Origin: Polaromonas sp. P2-4
GTDB lineage: Bacteria > Pseudomonadota > Gammaproteobacteria > Burkholderiales > Burkholderiaceae_C
NCBI GenBank assembly: GCA_024703855.1
Contig: CP087965.1
Span: forward strand, 4,952,001 to 5,016,000
Direction of reading: 5' to 3'
DNA: 64,000 nucleotides
The translations under genes and the position numbers were made by a program. The notes under the pieces are model-generated. The model was given only the letters and a program-made list of their open reading frames with translations. It was not told the origin of the DNA and did not search any database. Shown piece by piece: positions 19,885-27,808 of the stretch (position 1 is the stretch's first letter; every line of letters begins with the position of its first letter).

Positions 19885-20160
19885 ATGAAGGCGATTCTGT
19901 GGTTTTCAGGGCTTGGCTATTACTCTGCTTCGTGCTTGCCCACGCGATATCAGGCAAAGCGAAGGCAAAGGCAAGGAAAAACGCAATCAAAAATAACATG
20001 TCACTCGACAGCGGATCGCCTTCGGCGCGTTCAGTTTCAATCCGAGACATGAACTCGTACGAACGCTACAAGGGGCTTGGTCGCTCTCTCGAATACCTCA
20101 TCGAATGTTGGGTTCGGCGTGATCTTCCTGGCGGGAGGCGTCTATGTCGGTCTGCGGTAG
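19885..20160 (+). CDS. Small two-helix membrane protein (frame-corrected)
   Basis: No single frame is convincing. One lost T in TTTTC near 19900 and a shift near 20103 join three frames into a sensible protein of about 92 residues: MKAILW, then RAWLLLCFVLAHAISGKAKA, a polar middle (SIRDMNSYERYKGLGRSLEY) and a C-terminal helix, NVGFGVIFLAGGVYVGLR, ending at a TAG. The two hydrophobic ends and lysine-rich cytoplasmic segment suggest an inner-membrane protein. No family is recognised. The correction is inferred from composition and from the indel pattern of this window. Confidence 0.4.
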
Positions 20161-20181
20161 CGTGAGGAGGAGCATCTCGGT

Positions 20182-20200
20182 GGCTAACAGGTCAATCAGG
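20182..20200 (+). repeat. Cassette-end repeat b
   Basis: GGCTAACAGGTCAATCAGG lies 21 bp after the stop of the preceding small gene and 39 bp before the next start. GGCTAAC approximates the R'' core of attC sites. Confidence 0.4.
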
Positions 20201-20238
20201 AGCGGATCGAAGCCGGCGACGGCGGCGCAGCGAAAACG

Positions 20239-20502
20239 ATGATGGAAAAAGCGGATATCTACTGCCCAAAGTGTGAGTGGCGGCCTGGGCCCTACGACCG
20301 GTGGGACTGCGTGCCTTCGTGCGGCACGACCTGGAACACCTTCTGGACGAGAGGCGTTTGCCCGGGCTGTGGCGTGAAGTGGCCCGTCACGCAATGTTTC
20401 GCGTGCACCCAGTTTTCTCCGCATGAGGCTTGGTACCACTACCGTGAACCTTCCGAGCCTTCGGAGGTGTCGCATGAGGAGGTGGAGAAACATGCGGCAT
20501 AA
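20239..20502 (+). CDS. Small zinc-ribbon protein, 87 residues
   Basis: The start MMEKADIYCPKCEWRPGP gives a first CxxC pair. VPSCGTTW adds a lone Cys, VCPGCGVKW a second CxxC and QCFACTQF a third, so two zinc ribbons are likely. The aromatic-rich middle (DRWDCVPSCGTTWNTFWTRG) and acidic tail complete the protein. Its function is unknown. The ATG at 20242 is an equally good start. The stop (TAA at 20500) sits inside repeat c, as in the other cassette-like genes here. Confidence 0.6.
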   Translation: MMEKADIYCPKCEWRPGPYDRWDCVPSCGTTWNTFWTRGVCPGCGVKWPVTQCFACTQFSPHEAWYHYREPSEPSEVSHEEVEKHAA

Positions 20503-20515
20503 CAGGTCAGTTAAC
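20497..20515 (+). repeat. Cassette-end repeat c
   Basis: GCATAACAGGTCAGTTAAC overlaps the stop of the zinc-ribbon gene. The following GGACGC...GCGTCC forms a hairpin, as the middle of an attC site would, but no closing GTTRRRY core was found. Confidence 0.4.
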
Positions 20516-20567
20516 ACGGACGCCCAAGTGCGTCCTTCGACTTCGTAGACGCAGCCAGGCACCACCT

Positions 20568-21153
20568 TCAACGCGGCGCTGGAGCCGGCTCCCGCTTGCG
20601 GCCTCCAAACAAACGGGCGCCGGCATCAAAGCCACGGCAAACTCCGGTGGCGATCATGCCGGTGACGGCGAGCATCGCCGCAGTGTGAATCCCTACCGCC
20701 GCGAGCGCCAGCGTCAGCGGTCCCGATTCGGCCATCTCCAGAGCCGATGCGTCTCCTGCGCAAAGCGGAATCAGTGCCGGCACCAGTATCAAGCCAGCGC
20801 CGTGCGCGGTGGACATCATGAAGGACCAGAGCGCCAGCCCGGCGTGCCCCGCAGGCGCGCGCCACCTTGGGTGTGCGGCCCGACAGGTGAACCACCGTTG
20901 CGACAGCAAGCAGGCCGCCCGCCAGGATTTGCAGCGCGAAGCGATCCATAGCCAGGCCGAATACCATCGCGCCGGCCACCAGCGCCACCGATGCGGCGTG
21001 CCCGGCCGCGATCGGCACCAGGGCCCGCAGTGCCTGCGCCCGGTCGCGCGAGCGCATGCCCCAGGCGGCGGCAAACAGCCAGCCGCCGGCAGGGTTCAGC
21101 CCGTGCAACGCGCCTAGCCCTGCAACCACGAGCCACGGCCAAAGGCTTGACAT
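20568..21153 (-). CDS. Integral membrane protein with His-containing helices
   Basis: Reading across one shift near 20860 gives a protein of about 195 residues with five or six hydrophobic helices. Conserved-looking His motifs lie in or next to them: LGALHGLNPAGGW, IAAGHAASVAL, MMSTAHGAGLI and GIHTAAMLAV. Such in-membrane histidines recall HupE/UreJ and NiCoT metal transporters, but the motifs do not match exactly, so a metal transport role is only a guess. The tail is basic (GGRKREPAPAPR). It is last in a reverse-strand run with DUF899, GST and beta-propeller genes. Confidence 0.6.
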
Positions 21154-21177
21154 GATGTGCGCACCAGCCCAGGCCGA

Positions 21178-21936
21178 TCAGGCATGCGCGCTGCAGCACG
21201 AACTGGCTGCGGGCGCCGGCTCGTAGCGATCATGGTGGCGCACCCAGGCCATGCCATAAGCCAGGTTGTCCTCGTCCCGACCGAGGGGTGCGAGGTCCAG
21301 CATGTTGTACGTGCCCATCATCACTTCCACACCGCGCCCGTAAGTCGAGTAGGTGTGAAAGACCTCGCCCGCATCATTCCTGTAGAACAGGCTGATGCCG
21401 GGCCACTCCTCCCCGGCGAGGGGCCACACACCGTAGTTGTAGTGGAGCTTGCCCTTGGCCACGTCCTCCGGCGTGAAGCTGACGCCGAAGTCGTAGTTGA
21501 AGTCGCTGCCGTTCGATGAAACCCACTTGAACTGCCAGCCCATGCGCTGGCGGAAGCGCTCGATCTCGGGCAGCGTCGCGCGCGAAATCGCCACGAAGCT
21601 CACGTCGCGATGCTCAAGGTGGATTTTCATGCCGTCGGTGTGGTCGGCCATGAAGGAACAGCTCGGGCAGCCCTGCTCCCACCCCGGGGCGAACATGAAG
21701 TGCTGCACCATCAGCTGGTGCCGGCCTTCGAAGAGGTCGGCGAGCGAGCGTTTGCCTTCGGGCGTGTCGAAGACATAGTTTTTCTCGATGCGAACCCAGG
21801 GGAGCGCGCGGCGCTTGCTGGCGATCTGATCGCGCAGGCGCGTTAGTTCTTTCTCTTGCGCCAGCAGCGTCTTGCGCTCGGCCAGCCATTTGTCTCTGGA
21901 CACGACGGAGTGGTTCATGGTGGATGCCTCGGTCAT
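21178..21936 (-). CDS. DUF899 thioredoxin-like protein
   Basis: The 252-residue product belongs to the DUF899 family, which has a thioredoxin-like fold related to AhpC/TSA proteins. Typical features are KWLAERKTLLAQEKELTRLR near the start, RIEKNYVFDTPEG, the GCPSCSFMAD CxxC motif near residue 91 and SLFYRNDAGEVFHTYSTYGRG. The Cys pair ends the protein in SSCCSAHA. AGGAGA before the ATG at 21936 supports the start. Redox or detoxification work is suggested by the fold and by the neighbouring GST, but the activity is not known. Confidence 0.85.
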   Translation of the reverse strand: MTEASTMNHSVVSRDKWLAERKTLLAQEKELTRLRDQIASKRRALPWVRIEKNYVFDTPEGKRSLADLFEGRHQLMVQHFMFAPGWEQGCPSCSFMADHTDGMKIHLEHRDVSFVAISRATLPEIERFRQRMGWQFKWVSSNGSDFNYDFGVSFTPEDVAKGKLHYNYGVWPLAGEEWPGISLFYRNDAGEVFHTYSTYGRGVEVMMGTYNMLDLAPLGRDEDNLAYGMAWVRHHDRYEPAPAASSCCSAHA

Positions 21937-21984
21937 GGTGTTCTCCTGGGTAAGTGAGTGGGTGGGGGGCAGTCCGGTTTGCGC

Positions 21985-22596
21985 TCAGGCGCTTGCCGGT
22001 TGTTCACGGCGCATCGCCGCCTGCACGGCAGGCCGGGCTGCGATGCGCGCCTGGAACGCCAGCAGGTTGGGGAAGGCCGACAGGTCAAGCTTGACGAATT
22101 CCGCCCAGCGCGTGACCACAAACAGGTAGGCGTCGGTCACCGTGAAACGGTCGCCCAGCAGAAACGACGTGCGGCCAAGCACGGCTTCTATCAGGCCGTA
22201 TTGCTTTTTCAGATAGGCCATGCGTCCGCTGCGAACCTCATCGCTGCTGGCCGGGTTGAACAGCGGCATGTAACTCTGGTGCAGCTCTGAATTGATGTAT
22301 CCCAGCATCTCCTGCAGGCGATAGCGCGCCATGCTGCCGTTGGCGGGTGCCAGCTGTGCGTCAGGCTTCAGGTCGGCGAGGTACTGCACGACGGCGGGGC
22401 CTTCCGTCAGCACGGTGCCATCGTCCAACTGGAGGGCGGGCACCAGGCCTTTGGGGTTGATGGCGAGAAAGTCTTCGCCGTGCTCGGTGCGTTTTGCGAC
22501 CGTATCGACCTTCACGAGTTCAATGGACAGGCCAAGCTCACTGGCCACAATGTGCGGCGACAACGAACAGGCGGACGGGCTGTAGTACAGCTTCAT
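21985..22596 (-). CDS. Glutathione S-transferase, beta-class-like
   Basis: The 203-residue product has the thioredoxin-like N domain (MKLYYSPSACSLSPHI, with Cys10 as in bacterial beta-class enzymes; NPKGLVPALQLDDG; TEGPAVVQYLAD) and the helical C domain with RFTVTDAYLFVVTRW. It conjugates or reduces electrophiles with glutathione in the cytoplasm. AAGGAGC lies before the ATG. It is distinct from the GST pair at 17711 and 24976. It lies between the beta-propeller and DUF899 genes on the same strand. Confidence 0.88.
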   Translation of the reverse strand: MKLYYSPSACSLSPHIVASELGLSIELVKVDTVAKRTEHGEDFLAINPKGLVPALQLDDGTVLTEGPAVVQYLADLKPDAQLAPANGSMARYRLQEMLGYINSELHQSYMPLFNPASSDEVRSGRMAYLKKQYGLIEAVLGRTSFLLGDRFTVTDAYLFVVTRWAEFVKLDLSAFPNLLAFQARIAARPAVQAAMRREQPASA

Positions 22597-22652
22597 GGTT
22601 TGCTCCTTGCATGGATGGGTTGATCAGGTGTGATGTGGTGGCGCGGCCGACC

Positions 22653-23330
22653 TTACGGCCTGGCTGCCTTGGGCCGCCGCACGGCGCGGACTTTGCCGCT
22701 CTTTCCGCCGCCGCAATAAAAGAGGTCCGCGCCGTCGGATTCCAAGCCGCTGACGCCGACGCCGTGCGGCATCTGCAGCCGCTCGAGCACGGCGCCGCTC
22801 TGCGGATCGATCCGGCGGATTTCGCTGTCGTCGCCCTCCCAGGTGCCGTGCCACAGCTCGCCGTCCACCCAGGTCACGCCGGTGACGAAGCGGTTGGATT
22901 CAATCGTGCGCTGGATGGCGCCTGTCTTCGGGTCGACCTGGTGGATCCTGCGGTCACGGTACTGGCCCACCCACAGGCTGCCCTCCGCCCAGGTAAGCCC
23001 TGAGTCGCTGCCGCTGCCGGGCGCCGGGATGGACGCCACCACCTTGCCGGTGGCCGGGTCGATCTTGTCGATGCGCGTCTCGGCGATTTGGTAGATGTGT
23101 TTGCCGTCAAAGGCGGTGCCGGCGTCGCCCGCGCACTCCAGCGTGCGCGTCTGCTCGCCGCTGGAGGGGTCGAAGGCAATCAGCCTGGCGCCTGTGGCGG
23201 CCCAGACACGCTGGCCGTCATGGGTGACGCCGGCGATGTCATTGACGCCGGGGAAGGGGCCGTATTCGCGCACGATCTCGGCAGGGCGCGCCTTGGCTTC
23301 GGGTTTGTCGTTAACGGTCTTGCGGGTCAT
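22653..23330 (-). CDS. Beta-propeller protein, glutamine cyclotransferase/Vgb-like
   Basis: The 225-residue protein starts at MTRKTVNDKPEAK (ATG at 23330), favoured by AAGGAGCAACG; an in-frame start at 23372 lacks a ribosome site. Repeats of the type LIAFDPSSGEQTRTLE, RIDKIDPATGKVVASI, RIHQVDPKTGAIQRTI and EIRRIDPQSGAVLERL mark the blades of a propeller, as in streptogramin lyase-like and glutamine cyclotransferase proteins. No signal peptide is seen. The substrate is unknown. It lies between a TPR/winged-helix regulator and GST/DUF899 genes on the same strand, which may be one stress-related operon. Confidence 0.75.
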   Translation of the reverse strand: MTRKTVNDKPEAKARPAEIVREYGPFPGVNDIAGVTHDGQRVWAATGARLIAFDPSSGEQTRTLECAGDAGTAFDGKHIYQIAETRIDKIDPATGKVVASIPAPGSGSDSGLTWAEGSLWVGQYRDRRIHQVDPKTGAIQRTIESNRFVTGVTWVDGELWHGTWEGDDSEIRRIDPQSGAVLERLQMPHGVGVSGLESDGADLFYCGGGKSGKVRAVRRPKAARP

Positions 23331-23374
23331 CGTTGCTCCTTGTTGCACCGTCCATCGGCGCCATGGGGACAACT

Positions 23375-24595
23375 CTATCCAATCGGCAGCGAAGCGGGGA
23401 GTAACAAGATCGTCGTGAATCCCGCCAGCGGCGGCGCCAGCCAGCGCTGTGCCCGCGTCCGCCCGATGGAGCGCACCCGCCCGTCGGCTTCGAGATCGGA
23501 AAGTGCCCGCTGGACGGTACGCTGGCTCGCCCCCAGGGCCAGTGCCAGGGCAGAGGTGGACCAGGCCGCGCCATCGGAGAGCAGCGCCACCAGCGATGCC
23601 TGATCGCCGTCAATGGGCGGCGCCAGCACGGCGACGTCGCGCTCCCCGAGCGGCCTGAGGATGAAGCCTCGCTCGGTCGCATCAATGGCCGCGAGTGTCT
23701 TGACCAGCGCGCAGGCGGCCGATCTCCACCCTCAGGCGCGCCCGATGCGTCTCGTCAGGACGTCTGGTGCGAAAGGCGGATTCGATCAAGGCTTCGCGGC
23801 TGACATCGCCAGGCCATGCTTCGGCGAGCGAACGTGCCAGCGAGAACAGCACAGGCCGGCGCGCCAACGGCCGCCACTGGTCGCCGGCACCCAGCCCACG
23901 GCGGCAGGCATCGATCACCAGCGCATCCGAGGCCAGCAGTGCTGAAACCTCGTCAACGCGCAGCGCCTGCTCACCATCGGCGGTGAGGCGCCGGGCAGCG
24001 GGACGATCAAGTGCAGCGCGCGCTTCAGTGACTTCGGCCATGAGCGCAGGAACCTGCGCGCGCTCAGCCGCCGCATGCGCGCGCCAGCGCCATGCGCGCT
24101 TCACCGACGCGCAGCGAGCGCAAGGCCAGTTCGGCTGCGGTCAGTTCGGCCACAGCCCTCAGCGCCGGCGGCAGGCCGCGCGCATCCAACTGCGCCAGCG
24201 CGGCCGCGGCCTCGTCCAAACGTCCCAGCAGCAAAAGTCGGCGCGCCGTAATGAGCCACGCCTGCAGCGCGTTGGCAGTGTCGGCATGCGCCTCGAGCGT
24301 GGCCGCCGCCGCCGCCAGCGCGCGCGGCGAGCCCGCGAAGTCACGCATGGCCAGCGCCACCTCGGCTTCCGCCACGACGCAGCGAGCTCGCGCCAGCTCC
24401 TCGTGGGCACCGAAGCCACGGGCAGCGCGTTTAAGGAGTTCGCGGGCGCGCGGGTGCTCACCAAGCTGGGCCATGGCGATGCCGCGCAGGGCCAGCGCCG
24501 GCGGGTCATCGCGCAGGGCGACCCGCTTGAGGGCGCCCAGCGCGTCGCCGGCGGCAAGCGCGCGCGGAGGCGGTAATCAGGGAATCCATGACCAT
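23375..24595 (-). CDS. TPR and winged-helix transcriptional regulator (frame-corrected)
   Basis: Three reading frames join into one protein of about 405 residues. The first part is a helical-repeat region (EHPRARELLKRAARGFGAHE; ALQAWLITARRLLLLGRLDE). The middle has a winged-helix-like block (ARRPVLFSLARSLAEAW, SREALIESAF). The end has a helix-turn-helix, STSALALALGASQRTVQRAL, followed by DGRVRSIGRTRAQRWL. Shifts lie near 24572, near 24095 and near 23728; the last two are each explained by loss of one CG pair in a CGCGC run. The probable start is the ATG at 24595 or 24589. It is transcribed 44 bp ahead of the beta-propeller gene and may control that group. Confidence 0.6.
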
Positions 24596-24823
24596 AGGCT
24601 ACACCGCCCTGGTTACGCAGCGCCGTGCTTGCAACTTTCCGGGCCCTGGCGTGCGCGGCCAAGGAGCGGTTCGGCGTTGAACATGCAGTCCCGGCTCCGC
24701 CCGCGACAGAGACATGAACGTCTGGGTTTGGCGGTCGAATCCAAGGCGCTCGACGGCGGCTCTGGGCACAAAGCGGTCCACTTCGCCTAGGCTGCTTTCA
24801 GAGTCCCTGTTCAATCTTTGAGA

Positions 24824-24900
24824 ACTTGAAGCCGCTATATATTTTGTAGCTGCTTGCGCCCGTCCTTAAAGGGCTACAGGCATTTTTCATGCATGAGAAG
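24824..24900 (+). repeat. AT-rich intergenic repeat, copy 5
   Basis: Nearly identical to copy 4: GAAGCCGCTATATATTTTG, then TAGCTGCTTGCGCCCGTCC, AAAGGGCTACAGGC and ATTTTTC. The shared sequence continues through the terminator into the GST gene. Confidence 0.9.
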
Positions 24901-24907
24901 CAGAAAA

Positions 24908-24938
24908 CCCGCTCTTGCGCAGGCAGGTAGCGGGTTTT
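24908..24938 (+). terminator. Terminator hairpin after repeat copy 5
   Basis: CCCGCT pairs with AGCGGG over a 15-base loop, then TTTT. Same unit as at 13561 and 17579. Confidence 0.8.
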
Positions 24939-24975
24939 CTGTGGGCGCTGATATCGGCCCGTTCTGCCTCAGCGA

Positions 24976-25680
24976 TCAGCCCCGCTTAGGTATACCAAGA
25001 CCTTTGGCGACAGCCGGGCGTGCAACGAATGTCTCCAGCGCCCTTGTGACGTTCGGGAAGTTGTTGATCTCCACCAGAGCACCCGCCTCGTAGAACCCGA
25101 TCAGGTTGCGCACCCAGGGGAAGGTGGCGATGTCGGCGATGGTGTAGGTGTCGCCCATGAGCCAGGTCCGGCCTGCAAGCCGCTGGTTCAGTACGCCGAG
25201 CAGGCGCTTGGATTCGGCGACGTAGCGGTCGCGCGGGCGTTTGTCTTCGTACTCTTTGCCGGCGAACTTGTGGAAGAAGCCCACCTGCCCAAACATCGGG
25301 CCGATGCCGCCCATCTGGAACATCAGCCACTGAATCGTCTCGTAGCGGCCGGCGGCATCTTGCGGCATCAACTTTCCGGTCTTCTCGGCCAGGTAGATCA
25401 GGATCGCACCGGACTCGAACAGGGCCAGTGGCTCGCCCTCCGGGCCGTTCGGATCGAGGATGGCCGGAATCTTGTTGTTGGGACTGAGCGAAAGAAATTC
25501 CGGCGACAGCTGGTCACTGGTTTCGAAACTGACGAGATGCGGCTCGTAGGATAGGCCGGTCTCTTCGAGCATGATCGAAACCTTGACGCCATTGGGCGTG
25601 GGCAAGGAATAAAGCTGGATGCGGTCCGGATGTTGGGCGGGCCATTTTTGGGTGATGGGGAAGTCGGAAAGATGGGTCAT
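24976..25680 (-). CDS. Glutathione S-transferase, YghU/YfcG-like, intact copy
   Basis: The 234-residue product starts MTHLSDFPITQKWPAQHP and has NGVKVSIMLEETGLSYEPH, NNKIPAILDPNG, the glutathione-binding ESGAILIYLAEKTG and the C-domain DTYTIADIATFPWVRN. These match the Nu-class-like YghU/YfcG enzymes, which act as disulfide-bond oxidoreductases on glutathione or small peroxides. The ATG at 25680 fits the family length. A broken copy of the last 190 residues lies at 17711-18335 with the same downstream repeat and terminator, so the 6.6 kb between the two copies is flanked by a direct repeat of about 0.8 kb. Confidence 0.9.
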   Translation of the reverse strand: MTHLSDFPITQKWPAQHPDRIQLYSLPTPNGVKVSIMLEETGLSYEPHLVSFETSDQLSPEFLSLSPNNKIPAILDPNGPEGEPLALFESGAILIYLAEKTGKLMPQDAAGRYETIQWLMFQMGGIGPMFGQVGFFHKFAGKEYEDKRPRDRYVAESKRLLGVLNQRLAGRTWLMGDTYTIADIATFPWVRNLIGFYEAGALVEINNFPNVTRALETFVARPAVAKGLGIPKRG

Positions 25681-26037
25681 GTCGGGATTGTCTTGTGGCG
25701 GGACGAAGCGTGGACGCAGCGCTGAATTTAGCCCGAAGGAGCGAGAGGGATATGCAACAGGTGGAAGACAAAATTTCTGTGGCATGCCCACTTTTTTGCT
25801 GAGTGGGCCATAGAGCGGCTGGCAGATCATGCCCACGTTCGGCATTGGTGCTATTGATTTGATAGCTATTTGCGCCCGTCCCGCTTGGGGTACAGGCCAT
25901 TTTGATGCCTGAAAAAGCAAAAACCGGCTCTTGCGCAGGCCGTCAATCTAGAGGTCTTTTCAAGATGTTTGATGGGCTGAACTGCTGGAAAGCTTGAACC
26001 GAAGTGGGCGGCGCCAAATAGGCGATGTCCGAGCCAC
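25681..26037. other. Intergenic region between gst and creA
   Basis: No gene is recognised. It contains the gst upstream region, AT-rich repeat copy 6 (25849-25917) and a remnant of the hairpin seen after copies 3-5 (CCGGCTCTTGCGCAGGCCG). Confidence 0.6.
25849..25917 (+). repeat. AT-rich intergenic repeat, copy 6
   Basis: CTATTGATTTGATAGCTATT, TGCGCCCGTCC, then GGGGTACAGGCCATTTTGA. It ends with GATGCCTGAAAAAGC. Confidence 0.9.
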
Positions 26038-26541
26038 TTATTTCACCGGAATCACCGTTCCCGCAGGCACCGGCACGGCGGTCACGCTGTTTTGCGGCGA
26101 GCCTTCAATCACGCGGTCGGAGTAGGTCAGGTACACCAGTGTGTTGCGCTTGCTGTCGACCATGCGTATCACGCGCAGCTTTTTAAACACCAGCGAAATG
26201 CGTTCGCTGAACATCTCTTCCTGCTTGTCCAATGGTTTGGCACCAAAGCTGATGACACCGGTCTGCCGGCAGGCAATTGACGCCTCCGCCTTGTCCTCCG
26301 CCAGGCCAAACGCGCCCTTGATACCACCCGTCTTGGCACGCGACACATAGCAGGTCACGCCGGTGACCTTGGGGTCGTCGTAGGCATCGACCACAATTTT
26401 GTGGTCCGGCCCCAGAAACTTGAACACGGTGTCTACCGCGCCAACCTCTTCGCTGCTGGCCCCGCTGCAGGCGGCCAGAAGTAGGGCGCTGGTCAAGACA
26501 AGGTGTCTCGGGTTGAATCGTTTGACGGCGTCGGTTCTCAT
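26038..26541 (-). CDS. creA: CreA-family periplasmic lipoprotein
   Basis: The 167-residue product has a lipoprotein signal peptide ending LLLAACSG (lipid-attached Cys25), then EVGAVDTVFKFLGPDHKI, GVTCYVSRAKTGGIKG and SIACRQTGVISFG, all characteristic of CreA (DUF family). The two cysteines in these motifs probably form a disulfide. Family members are periplasmic and of unknown biochemical role. No frame problem is seen. It is transcribed in the same direction as a short gene upstream (26584-26766). Confidence 0.9.
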   Translation of the reverse strand: MRTDAVKRFNPRHLVLTSALLLAACSGASSEEVGAVDTVFKFLGPDHKIVVDAYDDPKVTGVTCYVSRAKTGGIKGAFGLAEDKAEASIACRQTGVISFGAKPLDKQEEMFSERISLVFKKLRVIRMVDSKRNTLVYLTYSDRVIEGSPQNSVTAVPVPAGTVIPVK

Positions 26542-26583
26542 CGGAAATCCTTGGGTTTGGCGGGTGTTATTACGAATGTAAAA

Positions 26584-26766
26584 CTACGCCAGAGGCGAGG
26601 CTGCGTCAAACGCGGTATCGGGTGCAGTTGCGGCAGGCGTTTTTGAGGGGGCGGCCACTGGCTTGGCTTCTTGCTTGGCGAAGTACTGGCTCAGTTTGGC
26701 TTCCCTGTGCGCCTGCATGGCGGCAAAGCCTTCAATCAGTTCAGAAAAAATGTCGCGTTGGCTCAT
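26584..26766 (-). CDS. Short protein resembling the N terminus of HigA-like antitoxins
   Basis: From the ATG at 26766 it encodes 60 residues: MSQRDIFSELIEGFAAMQAH, REAKLSQYF, then an Ala/Pro/Thr-rich tail. The first 20 residues match the common opening of HTH antitoxins paired with RelE/HigB toxins (M-S-x-R-D/N-x-F-x-E-L-x-E-G). The helix-turn-helix part is absent and replaced by low-complexity sequence. It may be a small stand-alone protein or an antitoxin remnant. It lies divergently beside a complete HigBA-type pair. Confidence 0.45.
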   Translation of the reverse strand: MSQRDIFSELIEGFAAMQAHREAKLSQYFAKQEAKPVAAPSKTPAATAPDTAFDAASPLA

Positions 26767-26898
26767 GGTTTTTATAGTCGTCAATCTTCAGTCGACGCTG
26801 ATTATCGTTTGCGGCCTCTATGTCACGCCTGGCAATGCCTCAGGGCTTCCCTGGTTTCTAGGATGCGGTGTTCCAGAAAATCTGTTGCCTCAAAAATA

Positions 26899-26917
26899 TA
26901 TGCCACTAAGTGGCATA
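26899..26917. promoter_or_regulatory. Palindromic operator at the toxin-antitoxin promoter
   Basis: TATGCCACTAAGTGGCATA is a perfect 19-bp palindrome. CATAAT at 26914-26919 overlaps its end and can serve as a -10 box, with the toxin ATG at 26926. HigA-type antitoxins repress their own operon by binding such sites; that link is inferred. Confidence 0.75.
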
Positions 26918-26925
26918 ATTAAGAA

Positions 26926-27303
26926 ATGAAGCGCGTATTCAAAACCCGTTATTTCAGCCGATGGATGCGTAAAACTGAATTGACCGACAGTGCGCTGTGT
27001 GCTGCTGTCGCTGAAATGGCCCAAGGGTTGATTGATGCCGACCTGGGCGGCGGTATCGTAAAGAAGCGTGTTGGGCTGGCAGGTCGCGGCAAGCGGGGCG
27101 GGGCCAGAACATTGGTTGCAAGCAACAAGGGGAACAGGTGGTTCTTCGTCTATGGGTTTGCAAAAAATGATCGGGCCAACATCGCTGTCGACGAACTGGA
27201 AGCATTGCAAGGCATTGCTGAACAGTTGCTTGCCGTTACGGGTCGTCAGCTCGATGAGGCTGTTGAAGATGGTGCGTTACAGGAGATTTGCCATGACCAC
27301 TAA
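26926..27303 (+). CDS. Type II toxin, RelE/HigB-like
   Basis: The 125-residue product (MKRVFKTRYFSRWMRKTELT; GIVKKRVGLAGRGKRGGART; RWFFVYGFAKNDRANI) matches the RelE-related toxins in which the basic GRGKRGGAR loop and FVYGFAK strand form the active face. Such toxins usually cut mRNA on the ribosome. The gene precedes its antitoxin, the HigBA order, and overlaps it by 11 bp, so the two are translationally coupled. The palindromic operator lies immediately upstream. Confidence 0.85.
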   Translation: MKRVFKTRYFSRWMRKTELTDSALCAAVAEMAQGLIDADLGGGIVKKRVGLAGRGKRGGARTLVASNKGNRWFFVYGFAKNDRANIAVDELEALQGIAEQLLAVTGRQLDEAVEDGALQEICHDH

Positions 27304-27616
27304 AACCAGGGCCAAAAGCCAAATTCTCGATGCTGTGCATGAGACCGCGGGCGATTTTCATCGCCTGGGATTCATCAATAAACGCAATATGCACAAGTTC
27401 GATGCGCTGTGCCTTGAGCCTGTGCCCGATTACGACAGTGAAAAAATTCGTGCGCTGCGAGACCACCTCCAGTTGAGTCAGGCGGTGCTGGCAGCCGTGT
27501 TGAACACCAGCCTGTCCACCGTGCGGAAATGGGAAATTGGTGAGAAGCACCCCAGTGGTCCCTCGCTGAAGTTGCTTAACCTGCTGGAACGCAAGGGCCT
27601 GGAAGCCGTTCTTTGA
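27293..27616 (+). CDS. HigA-like HTH antitoxin
   Basis: The 107-residue protein starts MTTKTRAKSQILDAVHETAG at the ATG overlapping the toxin end. The C-terminal part is an Xre-type helix-turn-helix (LRDHLQLSQAVLAAVLNTSL, then STVRKWEIGEKHPSGPSLKL), used both to bind the operator and to neutralise the toxin. Toxin-first order and overlap support a HigBA-type module. The palindrome at 26899 is its likely binding site. Confidence 0.85.
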   Translation: MTTKTRAKSQILDAVHETAGDFHRLGFINKRNMHKFDALCLEPVPDYDSEKIRALRDHLQLSQAVLAAVLNTSLSTVRKWEIGEKHPSGPSLKLLNLLERKGLEAVL

Positions 27617-27733
27617 CGGGCGCGCTTTTTGCCAGCTCTTTTTTATCCTCACCAGCCTTCACCTGCACGCCGGGCACGGCCTAAAGTCTCAAGCGTTTCG
27701 AGGATGCGGGGTAGGCCTTTTTCCAACGGCCTG

Positions 27734-27793
27734 GTGGATGTGGACCCGATTCGCGACCCCGGTGTAGTCAGGTTCGAAAAACCCGTGCACTGA
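27734..27793 (+). pseudogene. Remnant of a second clpB 3' end
   Basis: Nineteen codons read VDVDPIRDPGVVRFEKPVH and a stop, which match the ClpB C terminus at 13466 (VDVDPVREPGVFKFERSVH) at 14 of 19 residues. Sequence upstream no longer resembles clpB. Like the real clpB it is followed at once by a copy of the AT-rich repeat. The DNA differs clearly from the local clpB end, so this is an old or foreign remnant. Confidence 0.75.
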
Positions 27794-27808
27794 CGGGTGG
27801 CTTCGGGC

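Noticed and set aside
26584-26766. Complete second toxin-antitoxin system
   Set aside because: Only an antitoxin-like N terminus is present; no helix-turn-helix and no toxin gene adjoin it.
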